A stretch of 64,000 bases of DNA from Acinetobacter sp. XH1741 (GTDB lineage Bacteria; Pseudomonadota; Gammaproteobacteria; Pseudomonadales; Moraxellaceae): positions 92,899 through 156,898 of the forward strand of contig NZ_CP157429.1 in NCBI RefSeq assembly GCF_041021895.1. The letters are read 5' to 3'. Below, one piece after another: positions 16,201-24,132 of this stretch; the first letter of the stretch is position 1; every line of letters begins with the position of its first letter. The notes beneath the pieces are model-generated. The model was not told the DNA's origin. It ran no database searches and saw only the letters and a program-made list of their open reading frames with translations. Both the position numbers and the translations under genes were made by a program.

Positions 16201-18017
16201 ACTCTACTTTCTAATACCGTTTTCACGATATCCATAGGTAATTTTTTATTACCATCTACTTCAATATTCTGATAATGCTTTTCTGCAAAGTTATATATTT
16301 CTCGATCAATCAAAGCCATTTCATGATGGTTATGATCTATTTGATGTTTTAGAACTTCGATCGTTTTTCGAACTTCTGCAACATTCATTTGGGTAATTTT
16401 TTGCACAATCAAATCGATTGAAGATTCAAGCTGATTTTTACTTTCTTTGCTTGAACCAATGCGACTGACTACCAAAGGCTTTAATTCATCAGGAATCTTT
16501 TCATGTACTGTTTTAAGGACATGTGACTGCTGTGCAGTTACCAGTACTTTTTTACCATTCGCCAAATAGTGACAGATAATATTGGCAATACTATGTGTTT
16601 TACCTGTACCTGGTGGACCTTGCACCACTACACCACTGCTGATTAGCAGATTCTGGACAATAGTAATTTGTTCTTTGTTATAAGGCAGCGGGAAATAAAG
16701 CTCTTCAACTTTTGATCCGAATCCCTCAGTACCAGAACGCCCTCTAAAACTATAAGTCTCTTTTTGATTAATATCGCTTTTTAATTCTGTCACTAACGAT
16801 AAAGGTTGTTCAGGTATAGCCACTGAAGGGTCATTAAGTTTAGTTTTTAATAACTCAATGTCATCGCTTAAAATAGAATTTCTTTTAGGACGACTAAACA
16901 GTACTGATGTTAATGTCACCGTTAGATTTTTGGATGGTATAGCCCTATTTTCTGCCTCAACAATTGCTCCTTTTGAAAAAATATTCGCGACGAAGGCATT
17001 AACTATATCAGAGTAAGTTTCCCCTTCAAATAGGCGTAATGAGCGACCATTATTTAAGTTTTCTTTTAAGGTTACTTTTACTTGTCCTGAAGTAGGCAGA
17101 TCATCCTCTAATAAGATGGCATCCATTTCTATATTGGCACGTGTATCTTTGGCACCTACACGTATTAATCCATTTTTTTCTATCTCCATTTCTAACGGGA
17201 TAGTAATAAGAGGATATGAGTAAGATTTTTGAGTCGTTGGAAGTACCCAGTCAACTAAGCCAAAGCCTGCAACAATTTCTTCACCATCGCCTGTTCCACC
17301 TAAATTAATCGCGGTATTCCATGAGAATAATTTATCGTAAACAACAATAGATTTTTTAATCTCATCGTTATTTTGTTTCCAATCTTTCCAAATATTTTGA
17401 TAACTTTCGAATTCTTTGAATAGCTTCTGAAGTAGGTCAATTTTAGTAATCAAATCACATGCCACGCTACTGTAGGGCAAACGGAATTGATGAACTCCTT
17501 TAAAAAATACAATCTTATTTAAACTAGAAAAATTAACAGTGGGTTCTTTTTCGGCATCAACATGAATATAGGAAGAGAGTATTTGAGATGGTTTCGGCAT
17601 CGATTGAAGCTGTAATCGTTCAATTTGAAACCACCAATCGTCATCATTCAGAATTTTTAAGCCACGAAGTTTTTCTAGATCATGAGAATAAAATCTATTA
17701 CCACTCATTTCATATTGAATTTTTTGAGTATCCTCAGCTTGATGAGATACATAATCCAACAATTGAATCAGTTTATTTTTAACAATATTATTTAATTCAA
17801 GTTCAGAGTTCATCATTGGTCTTTCTAAATTTTTAACTGACGGGATTATAGCTAAAGACCAGCAAAAGGCTTCATTTTGTGAAAATATATCTTGATTTTG
17901 ATATAAAAAAGCATTCACTTCTTTCTTTTCAATACCAAGAGTTTTAGCAATTTCTCTAGCAGTAAGTTTGGGCTGTTTAACCAAAATAGCTGTTATTAAA
18001 TCCTTCATGTGATTCAT
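13278..18017 (-). CDS. SF1 (UPF1-like) helicase fused to a Vsr/DUF559-type nuclease
   Basis: A 1579-residue multidomain protein. The N-terminus is a winged-helix-like segment (ILVKQPKLTAREIAKTLGIE). Motor motifs are GPPGTGKTHSIANI (Walker A, about 466), LVIVDEASQSSIDVLPVL (DEAS box, about 1152), VGDNKQVSP, LEHFRCHPAII, FQGAERDIIFLSM and NVAASRARERMY (about 1390). A long coiled insertion lies between motifs I and II. The C-terminal 120 residues form a PD-(D/E)xK nuclease of the DUF559/Vsr type (GSYRIDLVVE, LAVECDGDSYHG, GWTFWRCF). It lies 54 bp after brxL on the same strand, so it is probably co-transcribed with BREX as an accessory effector. Related helicase-nuclease fusions occur in other defence systems; I cannot assign a named BREX gene. 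Confidence 0.8.
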   Translation of the reverse strand: MNHMKDLITAILVKQPKLTAREIAKTLGIEKKEVNAFLYQNQDIFSQNEAFCWSLAIIPSVKNLERPMMNSELELNNIVKNKLIQLLDYVSHQAEDTQKIQYEMSGNRFYSHDLEKLRGLKILNDDDWWFQIERLQLQSMPKPSQILSSYIHVDAEKEPTVNFSSLNKIVFFKGVHQFRLPYSSVACDLITKIDLLQKLFKEFESYQNIWKDWKQNNDEIKKSIVVYDKLFSWNTAINLGGTGDGEEIVAGFGLVDWVLPTTQKSYSYPLITIPLEMEIEKNGLIRVGAKDTRANIEMDAILLEDDLPTSGQVKVTLKENLNNGRSLRLFEGETYSDIVNAFVANIFSKGAIVEAENRAIPSKNLTVTLTSVLFSRPKRNSILSDDIELLKTKLNDPSVAIPEQPLSLVTELKSDINQKETYSFRGRSGTEGFGSKVEELYFPLPYNKEQITIVQNLLISSGVVVQGPPGTGKTHSIANIICHYLANGKKVLVTAQQSHVLKTVHEKIPDELKPLVVSRIGSSKESKNQLESSIDLIVQKITQMNVAEVRKTIEVLKHQIDHNHHEMALIDREIYNFAEKHYQNIEVDGNKKLPMDIVKTVLESRVSCEWFTDQLTLEEKDQFPFSQIELIQLRDSRKKIGTNLPYINYGPLPAPEKLLDSASLKKLSEFLKEKDEIEEFLKQNDLHNFKETISESEINELRDWLKIYLEDLNFVLDQAEPWLLSYFKKINAEDKAMELDIYSNLIQEVQPLLEYRKTLLIDPIELNFEIQPNSKEYQAVQRAVDTGKPFNWYHFGTAELQDLFKSIKVSGKYPDTSDEWKRLKEYLDRKQTLNIFMSKWNSIAAQLDIPLIELNNRNIDEILKEFTQLISRTQKCLDLKNKYLDLFNTNYLKAFKRAKSFDFYGLPKNIDDLIQLLGQKLKIFNLEVYQQQLADQILYLSEFGNKISNQLKKIVSQIDSDSLHESELGDYADLLKKLSHLKDLTEDFERVKSASIRLSKTNALILSKHILEVPYAEEIEDPVLRNTLLEAWEWKRLEIFVIAISNTSQIENLYEHRRIHEKNLSQNYAQLAANKTWLALKENASDKILVALQRYKIAVQHYGKGTGKNAPRYRKDAQVALKEATAAIPCWVMSHLQVSESMPAELGLFDLVIVDEASQSSIDVLPVLMRAKKLLVVGDNKQVSPSNVGLASAQIDVLRNRYLHGQPHAAYLTPDMSLYDMASSIYESSVMLLEHFRCHPAIISYSNKNFYGNRIKPMRLSKKSEQLSPALVAIYTPQGYRESKNSKHINRIEAKAIIEEMKLLLKDERYANRSIGVISLLGPAQAEFIQSEALNEFGAGTLTQVQFACGDASAFQGAERDIIFLSMVADPQNCHALSRSDHEQRFNVAASRARERMYLVHSVSRDHISPKDLRLNLLNHFYDLQEDQKASFEAKLDLCESEFEKSVFTTLHEMGYTVTPQVKVGSYRIDLVVESDGDQRLAVECDGDSYHGPEQWHDDMTRQRALERAGWTFWRCFASSWFIERENMIMSLKEKLDAMGIKPTHGMSSLIQDVEHKVWVDDESEMSAENDIEKDLLIV

Positions 18018-18071
18018 ATTTCCTAATCATTTCAAAAGCTTTTCTCTTTAACTGATTTATACAGAATCAAC

Positions 18072-20111
18072 TCAACCCACACCCAGAGCTTTAAATACCG
18101 CATCCACCGGATCTGCATAAAAGCTGGTCTGGAACTTGGTAAACAGTTCTACAGGAATCGTTGGGATATCTGCCGCACTACTCATTGGCAAAGCAACCTT
18201 CTTGGCACCCGCATCAAAAGCAACTTGCAGACATTCGGCAATACTTTCCACCGGTGTCACAGAACCACCCAAGCTTATATCACCCAGTACCACCATCTGA
18301 CTTTGTACCGATCGTCCTAACAGGCCAGAAGCGAAAGCTACTAAACTTGGCAGAGCAAGATGACTGAGTGGTCCGGTGTTCTGTAATTCAACCACATGTA
18401 AGTGGAAGTCATGTTCCATCACCTTACTGCCACCCGAGATTCGAGATGCATTGGCCTTGAAGTAGTCAAATGCGACCTTGACCTGCTCCTTGGCACTGCT
18501 TGAATTCCATAAGCCTGATGTCGCCAGCTTTCCTGAACCTTTGGTGACTTGAAGTTCTAAGCGGTATAACCCTGGCATGCCTTTATTACTGAGCCCGATG
18601 GTATATAAGAAACCTGGCTTGGCTGGACCTTCGGGAATCAGTCCACCTCCACCCTGCTCTTTGACTGAAACAAAGTGCTCTTCAAGCGTGTCATTATCGA
18701 TGTAGCTGAAATGCACATCATAGAATTCCATGCCACCAATTTTTTTCAGCTGTTCTTTGACCCGACGACGTACCTGCAGGGCATATTCCAGACACTGGCG
18801 TACATCTTCTTTATTAAACTGACCGTGTGGGTAGAGCAACTTCATCAATCCGGAAACCGTCTTGCGAACGGCGATCACATCACGTTGATTCAGGTTGTTG
18901 CCGAGTTTGAAGTACTTCTCAATGGCATCTGCAAAGCTACGCTTACGCATTTCCCGGAAGAACTCAGCTAGATAATCAACGATCAATCCATAACGGTTGG
19001 TGAAGAACTCCGGGCGCATCTTCGGAATTTCCCAGCCGGGGATATAAGCATGAAAACGATCGAAGAATGCCGAATCGATCATGGCTTCAGGGAAAGGTGC
19101 CAATAGATGGCTGGTTTTGACCAGGGATTCCACGCTTTGGTTGATATTACCCACAAAAACCATTGAAGCAGAGGCTTCCATCTGTTCGCGGCCACGGGCA
19201 AAAGACCCTGAGGCCATGTAATCTTTCATGATCTGTACGCCATCTTTGTCCTTAAAGGAAATACCGGCGACTTCATCAAAGGCTACCACATCCCATAAGC
19301 CAACCAGACCAATACGGCGGCTACTCATGTTATAGAATAGGTTGGCGACAGTCGTTTGCCCACCGGAGACTAAAATACTATTCGGTGAACATTCTTTGTA
19401 AATATGGCTTTTCCCGGTACCGCGTGGTCCCAGTTCACAAACGTTATAGTTATTTTCAACGAACGGAACCATACGTGCTAATAGCTGCCATTGCACGTCC
19501 TCTTTTAGCGAAGCCGGTTCCATGCCGATCGAACGGATTAAACTCTCGCGCCACTGATCAGTGCTTAATGCTGCTCTTCCACTGAAGAGTTCATCCATAT
19601 TCATATTCGGCATTTGAATCGGCTTGAGTAGGCTCACACCAAATGGAGAATTTGACTGTCCTTCATCAAAATAATAACTGAGTGTTGCAATCACCCAGAT
19701 ACCACCAACGAGTAATTTTTCATACTCTTTGACGATGCCTGCCGAAATCTCAGCATCTTTAATACCTAGATTACTGAAAGAGGCTTCGTATTTGTCCTTA
19801 CGCTCATTCAGCTTCACGGTAACTCGGTCAATGACCTTATAACTGCCACGTTCACGAACCAGGGATTTTACTTTCTCCGCTTCATCCGGGCGGACATAAT
19901 TCTCTGCCAGAACGGTCTTTACGTTACGCAGCCCCTGTTCAATGATCTCAGGGTCATCCGAGGCACAGTAAATCCCCAATAGGTACTCGAGCACATAGAC
20001 AGGGACATTGGCCCCTTCTTTGATCAGTTTAGTCAGATCCTTACGTACCACCCGCCCAGCAAAGTGTTCATTCAGCAGCTGATCCAGTTCTTTATCGTTA
20101 GCAGATTCCAT
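18072..20111 (-). CDS. brxL: BREX AAA+ protein with Lon-like domain
   Basis: A 679-residue BrxL. The AAA+ core has Walker A GPRGTGKSHIYKE (about 228) and Walker B VVAFDEVAGI (about 277), followed by a FVGNINQSV sensor region. The C-terminal domain resembles the Lon protease fold (SLVAFASGLLGRSV; VLGDISLGGSVTPVESIAEC; AGAKKVALPMSSAADI). The usual Lon PKDGPSAG serine segment reads LQNTGPLSHLALPS here, so proteolytic activity is doubtful. BrxL is known as a DNA-binding AAA+ motor required for phage restriction in type I BREX. It follows pglZ by 29 bp and precedes the helicase-nuclease. Confidence 0.93.
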   Translation of the reverse strand: MESANDKELDQLLNEHFAGRVVRKDLTKLIKEGANVPVYVLEYLLGIYCASDDPEIIEQGLRNVKTVLAENYVRPDEAEKVKSLVRERGSYKVIDRVTVKLNERKDKYEASFSNLGIKDAEISAGIVKEYEKLLVGGIWVIATLSYYFDEGQSNSPFGVSLLKPIQMPNMNMDELFSGRAALSTDQWRESLIRSIGMEPASLKEDVQWQLLARMVPFVENNYNVCELGPRGTGKSHIYKECSPNSILVSGGQTTVANLFYNMSSRRIGLVGLWDVVAFDEVAGISFKDKDGVQIMKDYMASGSFARGREQMEASASMVFVGNINQSVESLVKTSHLLAPFPEAMIDSAFFDRFHAYIPGWEIPKMRPEFFTNRYGLIVDYLAEFFREMRKRSFADAIEKYFKLGNNLNQRDVIAVRKTVSGLMKLLYPHGQFNKEDVRQCLEYALQVRRRVKEQLKKIGGMEFYDVHFSYIDNDTLEEHFVSVKEQGGGGLIPEGPAKPGFLYTIGLSNKGMPGLYRLELQVTKGSGKLATSGLWNSSSAKEQVKVAFDYFKANASRISGGSKVMEHDFHLHVVELQNTGPLSHLALPSLVAFASGLLGRSVQSQMVVLGDISLGGSVTPVESIAECLQVAFDAGAKKVALPMSSAADIPTIPVELFTKFQTSFYADPVDAVFKALGVG

Positions 20112-20140
20112 GTAGGCTACGCTCTATCGTTAATTCGTTA

Positions 20141-22765
20141 TCAGAAGAAGTCATCGGTAAATGCCAGATCAATGCTGACCTTATAGCGCTGCATTTCGAT
20201 ATTCAGGTCTTTGTCCTTCAGCACCAAGAAGTAATCTTTCTTACGGTCAAAATCAGTGCCAGACAAAGACAGTCTGACCTGTTTTACCCGTTCCGCAATA
20301 GAGTCGGTACTGCTATCAAAGGTCAGAGTTTCTTCACTGGAAACTTTGACATCCCCATCATAAATGGCAATCGACAGGGTTACTGGCATGACCAGTTCAC
20401 TGACAGCTTCAGTTTGCATCAAATCAAACTTCTGGATGTTATTGACCATCTTCAGCGTAGATTTGGTAGAAATGACCTCAACTTTACGCTTGGTTCGCTG
20501 TCCAGCCTTTTCACCACGTAGCTGTTTCACTGTCAGTACCGGCACCACAATTTCCTGAGGCATGATGCCGCCATGCACGAAACGTGAACCTCCTACAAAA
20601 TGGAAACGGTTTGCCCCTTTTGGAATCCAGAAATCAGTCGCAGATAATGTACCTGCCGTAGCTTGGGTTGAACCTTTCCAGGCTTCTTTGCTCACTGGCA
20701 AACCATGTCCGATCACATAACGCTTCTTGCTCTTCAATACATTGGCAGGTTTTTCAGTCAAGATAGAACGATCCGCAGATTCCAGTTTACTTTGCTGGAA
20801 CAAGAACCCATGGTCAGCTGTGATCAACAGGGTAGAAATATTGAAATGCAGTAAGATTTTACGGCTTAGCTCGGTCAGCTCTTCAATGGCATGTTCCACG
20901 GCCATAAAAGTTTCTGATTCTGTCGAGACGCTGTCACCGCGTGCATCAATGACGTTATGATAAACATAAATCAGATCATGGTCTTTAAGTGCTTCACGGC
21001 CTTCATCACGCGACCAGCCTTTTACCGTTTCAGCGGTCACGGCTAGACCATTATAGGCTGCCAGAATTTTGGATCGTGCTGCAGTTCCTTTGCTGGACTG
21101 TCCATCTACTAAAACATCATCCCCTGCACTCTCTTTGTACTCCAAAGTCTGGTGTGGCAGTAATGAGGCCATGCCGAGTGTGGTATAACTTGGCACAACT
21201 CCCAGCTGTGAAGACAAAGTCGCTTCTGAATAACGCTTTTCATTGATACGATCACACACCTCTACTGCAGCTTCATAGCGGAAAGCATCACTGATGATCA
21301 CTACAATACGGCGTTTCGTTGCAGAACCCAGTAGGGGTCTGACATGGGTATCATAGAAGTTCTGCTGATTTGGGATATCTGCTATTTTCCAGACATTCAA
21401 GCGTTGTTCAGCTTCAATCCGCTCTCCCCAGTTGCGCGCCAGGTAATCGATAAACCAGTAGGAATAGCAATTTTCGATTTCTTCATCGAGTTTTTTCAGG
21501 ATATCGACATGAGCTCGTTGTGAGGCTGTACTGTAGTGGCGATAGGTCATATCAAAGCGATACAACTCCTGCTCGTAGGCTTTATACAAGGCTTCACTGG
21601 AGTCGAAATAGAACCCGGAATCAAACTGCTGTCGCAGGCTGAACAGGTCAATGGCTGCCTGCAACGCTGTATAGACCGTGCGATATTTACGGCGTGTTGC
21701 ATCATCCTTATGTTTGGAAGCCCAATAGCCATCCAGACGGGTAGAAATAATCGTTCTGAAATGTTCCAGTTCAGCTTGGGTTGCTGCAGGGATATGACTG
21801 GCCAAATCAACAATAATCTTTTGTTCAATCACTTCAAAGGTCATGACATCGAGCAGCTGTTCCAGATCAAAAGCCCCGACCTTCTCCTGGATCCGCAGTG
21901 CATTGGCCACGGTCTGGGAGAGTGTATCGAAGGTTGGGTAGTATTTGGAGCTGTCTCTCCAGCGTGACAAAAAGGCTCTAGCCGTCGCACGTGAACTGAC
22001 AGATGACATCACCAGTTCTTGAGCCCATAGCGGTATATCGCCCAGGCTTTCACAGAAACCTGTGCTCATCAACCGGATAAAGAACGTACCGAGCTTGAAT
22101 GGTGCTTCCCCATTCAATTCTTCAACCGATGCTGGATAACCAATTTCCGTCTGTAATGCGGTAATTAAAGCTGGCACCAGTTGGAATTTTTCCAGTTCAG
22201 CAAAGGATTCCGGATTGACTTCCAGAGCCAGGTTCTGCTGTACCACTTCATCTGCCAGTGCCAGAACGATATGCATGAGTTCGACACTGTCAGCCTTGAC
22301 CACAGCTGCAATCATAGCCATGTCCAGATCCTGTGCATCTGCATCAGACTGGATATAGCGTTTTAAGGTGCTCAGACGGGCTTTGGCTTTGAGGAATTCT
22401 TCACGTTTAGCCAGATGTTCTCTTAAACTTTGTTGCTGTAGCCCAAGCTCATTAAAGATAATCGAGAAACGATCGGCATAGAAACTGCGAGAATATAGCT
22501 TAATGTCCAGTAGCCAGTCTTTTTCGGTTTCAGGCTCTGGACTTGGGAAATACAGCAAGTATTTACCCTGCTGATCCTCAAGTTCCAGTTTGAGCTTGAT
22601 CGCCAAACTCGACTCTTCTGCCATATTTAGAATATGGACATCATTCAGCTTTAGGGCTTTGATTTCTTCAGTAAATGACTGTTCTGCATCGTACCAAAAG
22701 ACAATCCGATGCTGTTCAGTATAAAAGGCTTGTTCCAGACCTTGTTTTAGTTGATCTAAATTCAT
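20141..22765 (-). CDS. pglZ: BREX alkaline-phosphatase-superfamily protein PglZ
   Basis: An 874-residue PglZ, the hallmark BREX protein. The phosphatase-fold metal sites are visible as RIVVIISDAFRYEAAVEVC (about 487) and LLITADHGFLFQQSKL (about 650), with GASRFVHGG-like strands following (GGSRFVHGGIMPQEIVVPVL). The N-terminal half is helical, and the C-terminal 120 residues form a beta-rich domain. Its ATG overlaps the TGA of the preceding accessory gene (ATGA), so translation is coupled. PglZ is essential in type I BREX and associates with PglX. The frame is intact and of normal length. Confidence 0.95.
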   Translation of the reverse strand: MNLDQLKQGLEQAFYTEQHRIVFWYDAEQSFTEEIKALKLNDVHILNMAEESSLAIKLKLELEDQQGKYLLYFPSPEPETEKDWLLDIKLYSRSFYADRFSIIFNELGLQQQSLREHLAKREEFLKAKARLSTLKRYIQSDADAQDLDMAMIAAVVKADSVELMHIVLALADEVVQQNLALEVNPESFAELEKFQLVPALITALQTEIGYPASVEELNGEAPFKLGTFFIRLMSTGFCESLGDIPLWAQELVMSSVSSRATARAFLSRWRDSSKYYPTFDTLSQTVANALRIQEKVGAFDLEQLLDVMTFEVIEQKIIVDLASHIPAATQAELEHFRTIISTRLDGYWASKHKDDATRRKYRTVYTALQAAIDLFSLRQQFDSGFYFDSSEALYKAYEQELYRFDMTYRHYSTASQRAHVDILKKLDEEIENCYSYWFIDYLARNWGERIEAEQRLNVWKIADIPNQQNFYDTHVRPLLGSATKRRIVVIISDAFRYEAAVEVCDRINEKRYSEATLSSQLGVVPSYTTLGMASLLPHQTLEYKESAGDDVLVDGQSSKGTAARSKILAAYNGLAVTAETVKGWSRDEGREALKDHDLIYVYHNVIDARGDSVSTESETFMAVEHAIEELTELSRKILLHFNISTLLITADHGFLFQQSKLESADRSILTEKPANVLKSKKRYVIGHGLPVSKEAWKGSTQATAGTLSATDFWIPKGANRFHFVGGSRFVHGGIMPQEIVVPVLTVKQLRGEKAGQRTKRKVEVISTKSTLKMVNNIQKFDLMQTEAVSELVMPVTLSIAIYDGDVKVSSEETLTFDSSTDSIAERVKQVRLSLSGTDFDRKKDYFLVLKDKDLNIEMQRYKVSIDLAFTDDFF

Positions 22766-24132
22766 GGCTTACTATCACCCACAATGTCTTTAATTTCTTT
22801 AACTTGGCCAATCATTTCTTTTAAGTTTTGAATTGAAGACACCCCCTCTTTTTGCTGCTCTACTTTTTGTTTGCTGGGTGGCATATATATGGTTTGCACA
22901 GAATCCATAATTAACTTGTCTTGATTAGCAGTCTCTTTTAATTGTTCTGCATAAGAATTAACTGTAAGTGCAACTGCGGACTTAAATGCATACTCTTCCT
23001 GAAAGTTACGCTCTTTGGTGTATTGAGAAGTCGTAAAGAAAAACAATCCCAATACAGGCAAGGTTTTTATTGAATTTATTAAAAGCAACTGCCAGCTAAT
23101 CGATGCAGGATCAACTCCCCAAAATAGATAGACGATCCAAAAAGCGGATACTAGTGCTATAGTAGGAATACTCCATTTCCAAAATTTAATTGAATCTGTT
23201 AATTCAGTTTTCCTTTGCTTAAACGTTTCAAACAGAGATGCACCAACTTCTCTACCTATTAGATCATCTAGATATTGATTCCGTTGTTCAAAGTATGCGT
23301 GTTTGCTCTCTACAAAGGTAAGCTTAGATTTGAAATCCTGTTTAAGAGTTTCAAAATCATTTTTTTGTTCTAAAATATTTTGCTCTATGTTCTCAAAAGT
23401 CGTTTTTAACGTTTGTAATTGTGCACGTGTCTCGATCAACAGTTGATCTGAATCCGCTTTTTTCTCTTCAGATGCCTGTAATAAAGAATTTATTTTTTCA
23501 ATTAAGACCGCAGCCTGACTCTGCAGATTAGTAATTTCTGATGAGTGATTTCGACTCGCAGTTACTAACGCCTCTATTTCACTTAATTCACTTCTTTTTA
23601 CGGAAGTAAAAGAATCCAAATCATCTTTGCTAGTTTCTAGTACTTTCAACAAAGTCTCTAATCGTTGTGATGTGGCTTCTAGATGAGTAGAGACTAACTC
23701 GATACGTTCTTTATCTTGCTGAACAGAGAGTTCCGAACTTCGAAAATATTTCCGTTTACTTTTCTCCCAAAACCCATTTATTGCCTGGTAATGAATTAAA
23801 CGATTAAGATGTAAAACCGCAGCAGGGAAATTTCGATTATTAATATTTTGTAAATAACCAGCTAGATCTTGATTTAAATCTGCACCACCATATTCATTTT
23901 GAAATTGATAACTATATGGTAAAGCTTTAGCAAATACGGTATCGATCTCTTCTTTAAATTGGTTGAAAACCTTATTAGATGCACTGAGAAATTCTTGTGC
24001 TGTATATTCACCAATCTGAACATTGCTTAGGTCTGATATATGAGAATGCTGTTGAGCAAGAATATTTGAAAGCCCGAGCGCATAATAAGCTTCAATATGT
24101 ATCTTTACCTGATCAATTTGAGCTTTATTCAT
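22762..24132 (-). CDS. Coiled-coil, two-helix membrane protein embedded in the BREX operon
   Basis: A 456-residue protein with no core BREX domain that I recognise. Residues 1-130 are soluble and helical. Residues about 135-285 are a long heptad-rich coiled coil (ERIELVSTHLEATSQRLETL; NILEQKNDFETLKQDFKS). Two transmembrane helices follow at about 317-340 (WSIPTIALVSAFWIVYLFWG) and 347-365 (LLINSIKTLPVLGLFFFTT). The cytoplasmic tail ends in basic and acidic residues. It overlaps pglX by 4 bases at its start and pglZ by 4 bases at its end, so it is translated with them. Canonical type I BREX has pglX directly followed by pglZ. A membrane-tethering or infection-sensing accessory role is inferred. 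Confidence 0.7.
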   Translation of the reverse strand: MNKAQIDQVKIHIEAYYALGLSNILAQQHSHISDLSNVQIGEYTAQEFLSASNKVFNQFKEEIDTVFAKALPYSYQFQNEYGGADLNQDLAGYLQNINNRNFPAAVLHLNRLIHYQAINGFWEKSKRKYFRSSELSVQQDKERIELVSTHLEATSQRLETLLKVLETSKDDLDSFTSVKRSELSEIEALVTASRNHSSEITNLQSQAAVLIEKINSLLQASEEKKADSDQLLIETRAQLQTLKTTFENIEQNILEQKNDFETLKQDFKSKLTFVESKHAYFEQRNQYLDDLIGREVGASLFETFKQRKTELTDSIKFWKWSIPTIALVSAFWIVYLFWGVDPASISWQLLLINSIKTLPVLGLFFFTTSQYTKERNFQEEYAFKSAVALTVNSYAEQLKETANQDKLIMDSVQTIYMPPSKQKVEQQKEGVSSIQNLKEMIGQVKEIKDIVGDSKP

